Positions 28,854 to 38,358 of a stretch of DNA of 64,000 nt are shown here, piece after piece (positions within the stretch are counted from its first letter, which is position 1; each line of letters begins with the position of its first letter). Below the pieces are notes generated by a model. It was given only the letters and a program-made list of their open reading frames with translations, had not been told where the DNA came from and made no database searches. The stretch is from assembly GCF_021530565.1 (NCBI RefSeq), contig NZ_JAKGBI010000022.1:1-64000 (forward strand). The letters are read 5' to 3'. Both the position numbers and the translations under genes were made by a program. This stretch comes from Pseudoalteromonas sp. SMS1 (GTDB taxonomy: Bacteria; Pseudomonadota; Gammaproteobacteria; Enterobacterales; Alteromonadaceae).

Positions 28854-29933
28854 ATGCGCTGTAAATCTGCGTTTGTATCAGTAGTGATGACTTTTCTTCT
28901 ACTAAGTTGGTCTACTGTTACATGGAGCGCGCCAGTGGAAGTCGCGGTTTTTCAAGCCAAGGACCTACAATATAAAAATAAATTAGTCTTAAGCGGCACT
29001 GTCGAAGCAAAACAAAATGCCACCCTTGCCAGTTTAGAAGCGGGTGTTGTAAATACCTTATTGGTGGAAGTCGGTGATGCCGTGACAACGGGTCAAGCAC
29101 TGTTAAAGCTCGACCCCACTCTCGCCAAGCTTGAATTAGAGCAAAGCCAAGCTTCTGTAGAATCAGCGCAAGTGGCGCTTTTGGAGTCTCAGCGTCAGCT
29201 CGAGGAAGTAGAGTCTCTATCCAAAAAACAATTCGTCGCGCCAACATTACTTGCCGAACGTCGTGCAGGGGTTGCTGCTGCGACCGCAGAACTTGCTAAA
29301 GCACGCGCTACGTTCGCCGTGAATAAAGAAACGCTCAGAAGGCAAACTTTATTTGCCCCTTTTGCGGGGGTCGTGATGAAACGCAATGTGGATTTAGGAG
29401 AGTGGGTCACAACACAAACGCACACACTTACGCTGGTCTCTGTGGACGACTTGCGGTTGAGCGTTGCTGTGCCCCAAGAGTACATTAATGCGTTCTCAAA
29501 TAGCCAAATTACGGAACTAGTCATAAAGCCAGATTACGATCAAACCAAGCTAATTAATGGGCGTATCCAGGCCATAGTGCCTGTTATTAATGAATCCACC
29601 CGTAGTTTTATTGTCCACGTGGCAGTGCCAAACCAAGCAGGGTTTGTTGCAGGTATGTCAGCGCAAGTTGAAATTGAATTACCCAGCACGGGGGCACAGG
29701 CTGTTTGGGTACCAAAATCAGCGTTGAAATATCACCCTGATGGCGCGCTAAGTGTATTTGTCGCAAACGGTAATACGGCACAAAGGCACACCGTTAGGAT
29801 CCTTGAACAACGGGGCGAACAAGTAATGATTTCGGCCGTGTCAGGTGACAATACAGCGCTAACGTCTCCAATTATCGTGACTGCTGTACAGCTACTAAAA
29901 ACCGGCAGTGAGATTACGGTGAGTAAGGACTAA
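28854..29933 (+). CDS. RND efflux periplasmic adaptor (membrane fusion protein)
   Basis: 359 residues, signal peptide ending WSA-P. Lipoyl half-motifs are GTVEAKQNATLASLEAGVV and VGDAVTTGQALLKLDPT, flanking an alpha-hairpin (about residues 85-150: EQSQASVESAQVALLESQ, AAATAELAKARATF), then the beta-barrel domain (FAPFAGVVMKRNVDLGEWV) and membrane-proximal region. It links the inner-membrane pump to an outer-membrane channel. GAGG upstream of ATG. Five bases separate it from the permease gene, so they are co-transcribed. No TolC-like gene is nearby, so a shared channel is expected. Confidence 0.92.
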   Translation: MRCKSAFVSVVMTFLLLSWSTVTWSAPVEVAVFQAKDLQYKNKLVLSGTVEAKQNATLASLEAGVVNTLLVEVGDAVTTGQALLKLDPTLAKLELEQSQASVESAQVALLESQRQLEEVESLSKKQFVAPTLLAERRAGVAAATAELAKARATFAVNKETLRRQTLFAPFAGVVMKRNVDLGEWVTTQTHTLTLVSVDDLRLSVAVPQEYINAFSNSQITELVIKPDYDQTKLINGRIQAIVPVINESTRSFIVHVAVPNQAGFVAGMSAQVEIELPSTGAQAVWVPKSALKYHPDGALSVFVANGNTAQRHTVRILEQRGEQVMISAVSGDNTALTSPIIVTAVQLLKTGSEITVSKD

Positions 29934-29938
29934 ATGAT

Positions 29939-32900
29939 ATGATTGAAAGCGCCGTAAAGCGCGGCACCTTAGTTGCCGTAATATCTTTGATCATCTGCAT
30001 TTTGGGATTGGTTACTGCACTTAAAATTCCTGTTCAGATGATCCCCGACTTAGAAGTTAGGACGATTACTGTCCAAACTGGGTGGCCAGGTGCGACCCCA
30101 CAGGATGTTGAAAAAGAGATCCTAGTTGAGCAAGAGCGTTACTTAAGAAGCTTGTCAAATTTAAAGCGTATGGTGTCGTATTCTAATATGGGTTCGGCCA
30201 GAATTGAGCTGGAGTTCCCATTTGGTGTTGATGTCAATGATGCGCTGATCCGGGTTAATAATGCCTTGAGTCAAGTGCCTAGTTATCCAGAGAATGTGGA
30301 TCAACCGAGGCTGTACTCCAGTTCGTTCTCATCTAACGCATTTATGCATTTTGTACTGAAGCCCCAAACAGGCAATCCACTTGATTTAGATGTCGATATG
30401 TTAAGAGATTTTGCCGAAGATTTTGTCCGACCTCGTATGGAAAGCGTTCAGGGCGTGTCAGAAGTGGGCGTGGGTGGCGGTGCAGCAAGGCAAATTCAAA
30501 TCAATGTTGATCCAAGTCGGCTGGCTCAACGAGGTTTAAGTGTTACGGATTTGAGAAGTGCAATTAGAGCTCGTAACCGTGACGCATCAGCTGGAGATAT
30601 AGAAAGTGGTCCGAGTCGATACTTATTACGCATGGTCGGTCGTTTTGAACAGCTAAGTGAACTTGATAATTTAATTGTTTCTGAGCAAGGCGGCGTAACA
30701 ACCAAATTAAAAGACGTGGCGGTTGTCTCATTGGACCATTTTGAGCTACGTGGCATTTCCTACTCTGACGGTGAACGCACTTTACGGCTTTCCGTAAGAC
30801 GTGAGAGCGGCTCGAATGTCATCGACATTAAACAGCAAATGCTACCTGTCATTGAACAGATTAATCAAGAACTGCTCGCACAAAACGGTCTAGAGTTATT
30901 ACTTATGAGTGATGACGTGCAATACGTTGAAAGCTCACTTAAAAACGTTTGGACCAACTTAGCACTCGGTGCATTACTGGCCACCTTAGTGATGTTTTGG
31001 TTCTTGCGTTCGGGTCGCGCAACGTTGGTCGGCGTGATCGGTATTCCAATCTGTACCATTGCCGCATTTCTTGGCCTAATGTTGTTTGACCGTACTATCA
31101 ATGTTATTTCTTTAGCTGGGGTCGCGTTTGCGATTGGTATGACTGTGGATAACACAATTGTGGTACTCGAGGCCATTGTTCAAGCAAACAAACGCGGTAC
31201 CAGTAAATTGCATGCCGCGATAAAAGGGGTGAAAGAAGTATGGCCTGCGGTATTGGCGTCTACCGCAACCACTGTTTTGGTGTTCGCTCCTATTTTATTT
31301 GTAGAGCAAGAAGCAGGACAGCTGTATTCAGACATTGCAATTGCTGTTTCATCAGCCATCATTGCGTCGATGCTAGTGGCGATTTTTATTGTGCCTACCA
31401 CCCTTGCGAATTTGCCGAATCGTAAAGAAACACTCAAAACCGTCTCTCTTTCAAAGCGCTGGTTAGGATTGGTGTCTTTTTGTGTCGCGACTAAAGCACG
31501 AGCAACGGCCATTACCGTTGGGTTCGTTGTTGTTACTTTGGGTGCTGCATACGCGCTTATGCCTGCTGCAGAATACTTACCCGAGGGAGAGGAGCCAAAA
31601 GCCTTCTCTATGATGATTGCACCACCAAGCTATAACTTGTCTGAGATGAAAGAGATAGGAGATGAACTTCGGGTATATTTCAATGGCTATGTGAATGCGC
31701 CAAGTGACGCGTTTGACAAAGGTGAGACGGACATGCCACCTCTGGCATACTATTCGATGTCAGTGTCAATCGGGCGTATTTGGTTTTTAAGTGCGCCCAC
31801 AGACCCTGATAATATTCAAGCGATGATGGATGCTATAACGGCTAAATTTAGAAGCTATGATAAGATGCGCGCCTTCTCAGCGAGAGGATCGATCATTTCG
31901 AGCAATGATGGCGGTACTCGGGCTGTTGCGGTGGATATTGCAGGGAGTAGTTTGCCTGACCTCTACAGTGCAGCAGAAGCTGTATATCAGCAAGCACAGT
32001 TAACTTTTGATAACCCACAAATTAACTCAGATCCTCGCGCATTGAGCTTGGATCAACCACTCATAGAGATAAAACCGAAGTGGCAGCGTTTAGCTGAACT
32101 TGGGATCAGTTCAAGTGAGTTTGGGTACACGATCTCTTCGCTCAGTGATGGTGCGTATGTTGACGAGTTTATTCTCAATGATGACAAGATAGATATGTTC
32201 ATTTTCAGTCATCAAAATGAACAGCAAACGATAGAACAGTTGGCGACATCGCCCATCGTGACACCATCAGGTGATGTTCTACCGCTCAGTGCATTGGCTG
32301 ATTTAGTGGAAAGTAAAAATAGTGACAGTTTACGCCGTGTGGATGGCAAGCGAACGGTGACCGTTTATATCATTCCGCCAAGAGATGTAGCGCTTGAGAC
32401 CGCTGAAGAGATAGTGCGAACTGAACTACTGCCAACATTGTGGCAGCAGGGTAAAATAGCACAGGGCACAAAGGTTTCAATTAGCGGTGCTGCTGACCAA
32501 TTGGAAGCAACTCAGGCGTCACTGTCGAGTAATTTCGTGGTGGCATTGGTATTGAGTTATTTGTTGCTCGTGGCGATATTTACTCATTGGCGTTATCCAT
32601 TATTCATTTTAGCGACGGTACCTTTGGGTATGGCCGGAGGATTGCTTGGCTTAATTTCGGTAAATGGTGTGAATGTGTTGCTGGCAAGTTTTGGTATGAC
32701 ACCGTTCCACCAACCTTTTGATATGATCACCATGCTAGGTTTCTTAATTCTACTGGGCACAGTGGTAAATAACCCAATCTTGATTGTCGACCAAACACGA
32801 AAGCTGGTGGTTGATCAAGGCATGGAAGTCGTTGCTGCTGTTAAGCAAGCGGTGGCAACACGATTGAAACCAATTTTAATGTCAACGGCAACGACATTAT

Positions 32901-33061
32901 TCGGCCTTGCACCTCTGGTCTTTATTCCGGGTGATGGCACTGAGCTCTATCGCGGAGTTGGTATCATCGTGTTGTGCGGGATTGTGTTTTCAATGATATT
33001 GAGTTTGACATTCTTACCAGCGTTGCTGGTTAGCGTCCTAAGTAATAAACATGCACGATAA
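29939..33061 (+). CDS. RND-family efflux permease (HAE1-like)
   Basis: 1040 residues, full length for the family. Twelve membrane helices, two large periplasmic loops, starting MIESAVKRGTLVAVISLII. Porter-domain sequences such as PGATPQDVEKEI and SVQGVSEVGVGG are typical. Helix 4 has AFAIGMTVDNTIVVLEA: Asp404 is present but the second Asp of the AcrB pair is Asn405, as in the VDN branch of RND pumps. Exports drugs, solvents or a natural metabolite using the proton gradient; substrate unknown. Forms an operon with the adaptor and ends at a strong terminator. Confidence 0.92.
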   Translation: MIESAVKRGTLVAVISLIICILGLVTALKIPVQMIPDLEVRTITVQTGWPGATPQDVEKEILVEQERYLRSLSNLKRMVSYSNMGSARIELEFPFGVDVNDALIRVNNALSQVPSYPENVDQPRLYSSSFSSNAFMHFVLKPQTGNPLDLDVDMLRDFAEDFVRPRMESVQGVSEVGVGGGAARQIQINVDPSRLAQRGLSVTDLRSAIRARNRDASAGDIESGPSRYLLRMVGRFEQLSELDNLIVSEQGGVTTKLKDVAVVSLDHFELRGISYSDGERTLRLSVRRESGSNVIDIKQQMLPVIEQINQELLAQNGLELLLMSDDVQYVESSLKNVWTNLALGALLATLVMFWFLRSGRATLVGVIGIPICTIAAFLGLMLFDRTINVISLAGVAFAIGMTVDNTIVVLEAIVQANKRGTSKLHAAIKGVKEVWPAVLASTATTVLVFAPILFVEQEAGQLYSDIAIAVSSAIIASMLVAIFIVPTTLANLPNRKETLKTVSLSKRWLGLVSFCVATKARATAITVGFVVVTLGAAYALMPAAEYLPEGEEPKAFSMMIAPPSYNLSEMKEIGDELRVYFNGYVNAPSDAFDKGETDMPPLAYYSMSVSIGRIWFLSAPTDPDNIQAMMDAITAKFRSYDKMRAFSARGSIISSNDGGTRAVAVDIAGSSLPDLYSAAEAVYQQAQLTFDNPQINSDPRALSLDQPLIEIKPKWQRLAELGISSSEFGYTISSLSDGAYVDEFILNDDKIDMFIFSHQNEQQTIEQLATSPIVTPSGDVLPLSALADLVESKNSDSLRRVDGKRTVTVYIIPPRDVALETAEEIVRTELLPTLWQQGKIAQGTKVSISGAADQLEATQASLSSNFVVALVLSYLLLVAIFTHWRYPLFILATVPLGMAGGLLGLISVNGVNVLLASFGMTPFHQPFDMITMLGFLILLGTVVNNPILIVDQTRKLVVDQGMEVVAAVKQAVATRLKPILMSTATTLFGLAPLVFIPGDGTELYRGVGIIVLCGIVFSMILSLTFLPALLVSVLSNKHAR

Positions 33062-33085
33062 AAAAGGAGCCTAAGGCTCCTTTTT
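33061..33085 (+). terminator. Rho-independent terminator of the RND operon
   Basis: Perfect 11-bp stem AAAAAGGAGCC/GGCTCCTTTTT with TAA loop, overlapping the last base of the stop codon and ending in a T-run. Confidence 0.92.
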
Positions 33086-33197
33086 CTTTAGGTGAAACGG
33101 GATGTGCTTAAATTCTGGCATCAACCGTAATTAATAGCGAGACCTACTTAATTGGTCTTCGATACGGTGATGCAAGTTCACGTGATTAACATATAAA

Positions 33198-33220
33198 CGG
33201 GCTGATATGAATCCAGCCCG
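33198..33220 (-). terminator. Hairpin downstream of the NAD(P)-binding protein gene
   Basis: CGGGCTG/CAGCCCG stem with 9-base loop; on the minus strand it is followed by TTTATATG, about 58 bases past the stop. Weak terminator candidate. Confidence 0.45.
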
Positions 33221-33278
33221 GTATCCGACATCCTGTGGGCATTCATAGTCAGTTTCGCCCACTTAAATGGGGTGTTGA

Positions 33279-33917
33279 TTAATAAGCGACACCGATACGT
33301 TTATTAATGTATTGGGCTTGCTCAATCTCGTCTACTAACGCGATTGCGTAATCGGACACGGTAATTCTACTTGCGCCGTTTGCATCGGTAAGCAGCTGAT
33401 CAAAACCGATACGATACTCTCGTTTGGCGTCTCCAGGAAAGATTTCCGCAGCTGGGCTTATGTATGTCCAATCCAGTGTCTTTTGTGCTGTGTTAAATAT
33501 ATCAAGTGCTTGGCTTTGGGCAATGGCCTCATCTTGATATTCGGCAGGAAATTCAGGTGTATCAATCAGCTTTACATTCGGAGCAACTTCAAGTGATCCA
33601 GCACCACCCACCCAAACCAGTCTATCAATGGTCGTTGACGGTAATCTGGCGAGTAATGTCGAAGCAGTGTGCGCTACGATGTCGTGATTACCAAGTGCGC
33701 GTCCACCAATGGCGGCAACAAACACAGTCTCATCAGCGACAAATGATGCGATGTCATGGTTTACATTATTTAAATCAAAATGCTTAACCGTCACATTGCG
33801 AACCTCGTAGTTTTCTGTGTTGCGGACAAGGGCAGTTACCTCATGGCCTCTTGAGCTGGCCTCTGCCACAATATGACTGCCAATCCAACCTGATGCACCT
33901 AATACGACTAACTTCAT
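33279..33917 (-). CDS. NAD(P)-binding (NmrA/atypical SDR-like) protein
   Basis: 212 residues. Rossmann start MKLVVLGASGWIGSHIVAEA with GASGWIG (GxxGxxG type), strand HEVTALVRN, and DLNNV at the second strand end; later WVGGAGSL and TYISPAAEIFPG are typical of the YwnB/NmrA-like SDRs that lack the classic YxxxK and may act as redox sensors or reductases. AGAGGAA 3 bases before ATG. It diverges from the LysR gene with 111 bases between the starts, so the regulator probably controls it. Confidence 0.85.
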   Translation of the reverse strand: MKLVVLGASGWIGSHIVAEASSRGHEVTALVRNTENYEVRNVTVKHFDLNNVNHDIASFVADETVFVAAIGGRALGNHDIVAHTASTLLARLPSTTIDRLVWVGGAGSLEVAPNVKLIDTPEFPAEYQDEAIAQSQALDIFNTAQKTLDWTYISPAAEIFPGDAKREYRIGFDQLLTDANGASRITVSDYAIALVDEIEQAQYINKRIGVAY

Positions 33918-34028
33918 ATGTTCCTCTTTTATCGATTTGTATTGTGTTGTGCTTAGACTAAAAGAAAACTAATATGAAATAATCTCCAATAAATGATGCA
34001 GATTGTATCAAAAAGTGAACCTAATAGT

Positions 34029-34919
34029 ATGGATCGGATCACCGCAATCAAAAGTTTTGTAGAAGTGGCACACTTGTCGAGTTTCACAAAAGCAGCCGAA
34101 AAACTTAATTTAAGTCGCCTGCAAGTATCGCGGCATGTACAAGAATTAGAGCAGTGGCTAGAGCAAAGGCTGTTGCACAGAACCACACGAAAAGTGAGCC
34201 TTACTCAGCAAGGTGAACAAGCTTTGCGCCGGTTTGAACGGATCTTGGATGAAACGAGTGCGCTGATCGCACAAAGTTATGCTAATAAATCTGAACTGCG
34301 CGGTACAATTAAGGTATCTAGCCCGATAGGCTTTTCTCAAACGATGTTAATCGCCGCAGTGAGTCAGTTTTTAAAGGAACACTCAGGGGTAAAAATAGAT
34401 ATTCATGCCAATGATAGCTTCTCCAACTTGGTTGACGAACGTATTGATATTGCGCTGCGCTACACAAATTTGCCAGATGATAACCTCATTGCGCGCCCTT
34501 TGATGAAAATTGGTGCATGTATCTGTGCATCTCCCAACTACCTTAAAATACACGGGGTGCCTAACACACCTTCCGAATTGGCTGAGTATCCTTGTTTGGT
34601 GCATTTAACTAATGATAGGTGGCGATGTGTGAAAGACGACAAGGTACATTCGGTGAAAGTCTCAGGCCCGCTCGTGTGCAATGATGTCAGAACCCTTGTT
34701 GCGGCTGCAATGAGTGGGGTTGGGGTTGCGTTATTGCCATATGATATTGCACGTACCCATATCAATGAAGGGGCATTGATACCGATCCTTGAGGATTATC
34801 ACATTGCCAGCAGTCAGTTGTGGGCAGTGTATCTGTCGCGCAGCTATCAGCAACCTGTTGTGAGAGCATTTATTGATTATCTTGCAGCGCTATGGCTGGA
34901 AGACATCGAACCTCATTGA
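34029..34919 (+). CDS. LysR-family transcriptional regulator
   Basis: 296 residues from ATG 34029 (MDRITAIKSFVEVA), the normal family N-terminus; the frame extends to 33993 without a better site. HTH at about residues 3-60 (SFTKAAEKLNLSRLQVSRHVQELE), then the substrate-binding domain (GTIKVSSPIGFSQ, HANDSFSNLVDERIDIALRY, VAAAMSGVGVALLPYD). Sequence is of the AaeR/DmlR-like clade. Divergent from the NAD(P)-binding protein gene, the standard LysR arrangement for a regulator and its target. Confidence 0.92.
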   Translation: MDRITAIKSFVEVAHLSSFTKAAEKLNLSRLQVSRHVQELEQWLEQRLLHRTTRKVSLTQQGEQALRRFERILDETSALIAQSYANKSELRGTIKVSSPIGFSQTMLIAAVSQFLKEHSGVKIDIHANDSFSNLVDERIDIALRYTNLPDDNLIARPLMKIGACICASPNYLKIHGVPNTPSELAEYPCLVHLTNDRWRCVKDDKVHSVKVSGPLVCNDVRTLVAAAMSGVGVALLPYDIARTHINEGALIPILEDYHIASSQLWAVYLSRSYQQPVVRAFIDYLAALWLEDIEPH

Positions 34920-34996
34920 TAAAAAAGGGAGTTATTTCTCTGCTTCAGTGGTATGTAATGTACTCAACTAGTCACCTCAATTAGTTTAATCACTTA

Positions 34997-35803
34997 TTAC
35001 TTCAATATTCGGGCCTTGTCGGCGTCCGCTTGTTTTACCGCTTCTAAGTAACGACTTTCAATAAATTTGTTCTCTTTAGTGAGGTGCTTTATTTTTTGCT
35101 TGGCCTGATGCAGTTCTCGCTGAATTTCTTCACCACCTTGCTCTGGCTGTTCTAATGAAAGTTGCTCTATAAGCTGGTTTTGTTCTTCTATTTGTCTTTC
35201 GTATTGTTTGACGATGGCATGTATTTCTTGCTCGTTTGAAGGGGGAGTGGATTGATGCACTGTTTGGATTTCTACTTTAAGTTGCTCTATTTCCTTTTGT
35301 AAGCTGCTGTTTTCTTCTTGTAGTGTGCCAACGGATTGAAATTGGTCTTCTAATTTCGATTTGGCGTGTTTTAGTTTTTTGCCACTGATATCGAGGTCAC
35401 CCTTGAGCCTTTTGATCAATTTGTGAGAACGTGACAGTTTTTTATTGAGCTCATTAATTGAGCTTTGTTCCTCTTTGGTTATGTGATCGGCAGTAGAAGC
35501 GCGTATTTGAGCAAGTTGTGCTTCGAGATTGGCCTGAACGTGTAATAGTTCAGAGATGGTTTGCTCATGTTGAATATTAAATTGACTGGCTCTCTCAACA
35601 GAATCTTTACATAACGTCATAATTTCCTCAGAGTGCGTAGAGTGCGCCCCTGTACCAGATATAAAAATACCTGCAAATTTACGAAACTCTCTTAAAATCA
35701 ACAACAAGATATAAAACCAAGCGGCAAGAATAAGGAGCCCGAAATTGAGGGCGATATATTGGTAAACTTCAATCGGAAGCATCTGTGATAATCTTCGCTG
35801 CAT
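34997..35803 (-). CDS. Membrane-anchored coiled-coil protein of unknown function
   Basis: 268 residues. One membrane helix near residues 16-38 (NFGLLILAAWFYILLLIL), then long heptad-rich helices from about residue 75 to the end, rich in Glu, Gln and Lys (LKQYERQIEEQNQLIEQLSLE region: YERQIEEQNQLIEQLSLE). No enzymatic motif. It is divergent from a response regulator gene, 79 bases between starts, so the two may act together in signalling or cell-envelope organisation; that is inference. No strong ribosome site at ATG 35803. Confidence 0.65.
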   Translation of the reverse strand: MQRRLSQMLPIEVYQYIALNFGLLILAAWFYILLLILREFRKFAGIFISGTGAHSTHSEEIMTLCKDSVERASQFNIQHEQTISELLHVQANLEAQLAQIRASTADHITKEEQSSINELNKKLSRSHKLIKRLKGDLDISGKKLKHAKSKLEDQFQSVGTLQEENSSLQKEIEQLKVEIQTVHQSTPPSNEQEIHAIVKQYERQIEEQNQLIEQLSLEQPEQGGEEIQRELHQAKQKIKHLTKENKFIESRYLEAVKQADADKARILK

Positions 35804-35882
35804 TTATTATCAATAAGATAAGTTTAGTTTTAGTACAAAATTCTGCCTATACTGAATAAGAAAAATTAATATAGGGGTGGAT

Positions 35883-36779
35883 GTGAAAGTTCTGATAGTT
35901 GATGACAGCCATGCAACTTGTGAAATTATCCGACGTGCACTTCAACAATTTGAATACAGAAAGCTATTCGTGTCGTGTGCAACGAGTGTGGATGATGCGC
36001 TTAAATTGGTTAATGACTGGCAACCGAACATAATACTGACCGATTGGCATATGCCTGAGAAAACAGGTATCGAATTACTTCAATCAGTTGTTGAAACGCA
36101 CCCAGAGATACCTGTAGGGATGATATCGACTGTTGATGATGAAGAACAAATTTTATACGCAAAGTCATTAGGTTGTGCGTTTTTCCTGTGTAAACCTTTT
36201 TCTGATGAGCAATTGTGTCAGATGATTAAGCCACTCGTATTGGAGCTGGAAGCGCAAGAATTTATAACTGAGCAAGCTGTGCCTTTGAAAGATGGGCTTG
36301 CATTACCAAAAACGGATGCATTAGAACGTTTAATGCAGAAAAACATCAGTGAAAGCCTCATTTTAAAACCCATTCGTTCACAAACGCTTGATGAGAGCAA
36401 ATTACCTTGTGTGATGGTGGTTTATGCTGAAAGAGGAAGCCAAAAAGTTCGGGTCATTGGGGTGCTGGATGTGTATGCTGCTTGCGTGTTAGCCAGTAGC
36501 GTGAAAGTCGTTCACAAAGAAGAAGCGCAGCAGGCTATCCACATGAATCAGATTAACAACGATATCATGACGGCCTGCAAAGAAGCACTCAGTAAGACGG
36601 CCTATGCATTTTTAGACAACCAAAGTAAAATGAGTTTGTACGTTAAAAGTTGTAAGTGTGTGCACAATATTCATCCTAAACTCGACATGATCTATAAATA
36701 CCCATTGAATAGCCGTATGGATCTGAGTTGTGAAAGAGAGGGCATGGCACAGGGTAAAATGCTGATTGTGGGAGTGTAA
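35883..36779 (+). CDS. Response regulator with CheX-like C-terminal domain
   Basis: 298 residues from GTG 35883 (MKVLIVDDSH), preferred because GGGGTGG precedes it; a GTG at 35877 is also in frame. Receiver domain about residues 1-125: acidic pair in IVDDSH, phospho-acceptor Asp in IILTDWHMPEKTG, switch residue in GMISTVD, Lys in FLCKPF. The C-terminal half (about 150-298) has no DNA-binding HTH; features such as VMVVYAERGSQKVRVIGVLDVYAACVLAS and MNQINNDIMTACKEAL resemble the CheC/CheX phosphatase-type fold. Possibly a signalling phosphatase or chemotaxis-like output. The domain call is by eye. Confidence 0.75.
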   Translation: MKVLIVDDSHATCEIIRRALQQFEYRKLFVSCATSVDDALKLVNDWQPNIILTDWHMPEKTGIELLQSVVETHPEIPVGMISTVDDEEQILYAKSLGCAFFLCKPFSDEQLCQMIKPLVLELEAQEFITEQAVPLKDGLALPKTDALERLMQKNISESLILKPIRSQTLDESKLPCVMVVYAERGSQKVRVIGVLDVYAACVLASSVKVVHKEEAQQAIHMNQINNDIMTACKEALSKTAYAFLDNQSKMSLYVKSCKCVHNIHPKLDMIYKYPLNSRMDLSCEREGMAQGKMLIVGV

Positions 36780-36808
36780 ATTACTGTGGCAGATATGCTT
36801 AGTTAGGC

Positions 36809-36840
36809 AAGGAGATCAGCGTATGGCATGATCTCCTTTT
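36809..36840 (+). terminator. Terminator of the response regulator gene
   Basis: AAGGAGATC/GATCTCCTT stem, 12-base loop, ending in TTTT. Lies between convergent genes and has AA at its left foot, so may act in both directions. Confidence 0.8.
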
Positions 36841-36849
36841 GATAAAGAG

Positions 36850-38250
36850 TTAATGAGTTGCTTTTTTTGCTCTGAAGTTGCGGCCTTTCATCTTCCCTTC
36901 TGTGATCATTTTCAGTGCTTTATTGGCGATCTTTCTCTCGACTGCCACATAAGATGTCATGGCGGTTACTTTGATTTTACCTATTTGTGTGCCTACGATG
37001 CTTTTATCTGCGGTGAGTGCACCCAATATATCACCTGGTCTTAGTTTCGCTTTCTTACCACCATCAATTTGTAAAGTAACCATCGGGGCACGAGCAATTT
37101 GATTATTTAGGACATCATCTGATGGCAGGTTTGTAGGGTCGATACGGGTGTCTAAATAGTCTTCCAACGCGTTCACTTTATGAGACTCTTTATAACTCAT
37201 CAGTGAACAGGCAATCCCTTTGTTACCAGCTCGGCCTGTTCTACCAACTCGGTGAACATGCACTTCAGGATCGTGCGCAATGTGGTAGTTGAGTACCATA
37301 TCGACATGGTCAACATCGATACCTCGTGCGGCAACATCTGTCGCTACTAAAATGGTCAAGCTCTTATTTGCGAACCGAACTAACGTACGGTCACGGTCTT
37401 TTTGTTCAAGGTCACCGTGTAATGCCGCACTATCAAAACCTAATTGTTTCAAGCTATCACAGACCGTTTGACACTCTGCTTTAGTGTTACAAAATACGAC
37501 GGCAGAATTGGGTTGGAATTTTAACAGGAGCTTTTGAGCGGCATGTAACCGCACATCATTACTCTCAACCTCATAAAAGTATTGCTCAATCGAGGCATGA
37601 TCATGGGTGGCCGTAACCGTGACTTTTTCAGGGTTATCCATAATGTGTTTTGCCAGCTGCTCAATTTTGGGAGGATAAGTGGCACTAAAGAGTAAATTCT
37701 GACGTTTGCTTGGACAGTGTTGGAGAATACAGTCGATTGAATCTTCAAAGCCCATCTCTAGCATGCGATCCGCTTCATCCAGTACGAAGGTATTGACTTC
37801 ATCTAAACACAGGCGACCTTTTCGTAAATGTTCTTCGATGCGCCCTGGTGTACCAACGATGATATGTGCACCATGCTCTAAAGAGCCGATTTGGGGTCCC
37901 ATTGGCGCACCACCACATAGCGCGAGCACCTTGATATTGTGAATTGCGCGGGCTAATTTTCGTATCTCGACTGCAACTTGATCTGCGAGCTCACGTGTTG
38001 GACACACAACCAACGCTTGTACACGAAATCGTTTAACATTTAAGTTGTGCAAGAGCCCAAGAGAAAATGCAGCGGTTTTGCCTGACCCCGTTTTTCCTTG
38101 CCCAATAAGGTCGATGCCTGCCAAAATTTTGGGCAGTGTTTGCGCTTGGATCTCAGTCATGGCTTTATAGCCAAGTGAGTCTAGGTTATCTAACAGGGCA
38201 TTTGATAGCGGTAAAGTTGAAAATAGCGGCTGAGACAAAACAAATATCAT
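36850..38250 (-). CDS. dbpA: ATP-dependent RNA helicase DbpA
   Basis: 466 residues. DEAD-box motifs in order: Q-motif (MTEIQAQTLP), Walker A GQGKTGSGKTAA, PTRELA, TPGR, DEAD, SAT, ARGID and HRVGRTGRAG. The C-terminal DbpA RNA-binding domain (about residues 390-460: PMVTLQIDGGKKAKLRPGDI, VGTQIGKIKV, SYVAVERKIANKAL) identifies the DbpA orthologue, which remodels 23S rRNA helix 92 during 50S subunit assembly. Length is close to the usual 457. Start ATG 38250 (MIFVLSQPLF) is plausible but a TTG four codons later is also possible. Confidence 0.95.
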   Translation of the reverse strand: MIFVLSQPLFSTLPLSNALLDNLDSLGYKAMTEIQAQTLPKILAGIDLIGQGKTGSGKTAAFSLGLLHNLNVKRFRVQALVVCPTRELADQVAVEIRKLARAIHNIKVLALCGGAPMGPQIGSLEHGAHIIVGTPGRIEEHLRKGRLCLDEVNTFVLDEADRMLEMGFEDSIDCILQHCPSKRQNLLFSATYPPKIEQLAKHIMDNPEKVTVTATHDHASIEQYFYEVESNDVRLHAAQKLLLKFQPNSAVVFCNTKAECQTVCDSLKQLGFDSAALHGDLEQKDRDRTLVRFANKSLTILVATDVAARGIDVDHVDMVLNYHIAHDPEVHVHRVGRTGRAGNKGIACSLMSYKESHKVNALEDYLDTRIDPTNLPSDDVLNNQIARAPMVTLQIDGGKKAKLRPGDILGALTADKSIVGTQIGKIKVTAMTSYVAVERKIANKALKMITEGKMKGRNFRAKKATH

Positions 38251-38358
38251 CTATTGTGGAATAAAAGCGAATGATAACACGCATGCACTCTGAAGTGTGA
38301 ATATGCTTTCTCAACTTTTTACGACCAGATTCGACGAGGCGCATTTTGCATAAAATGA

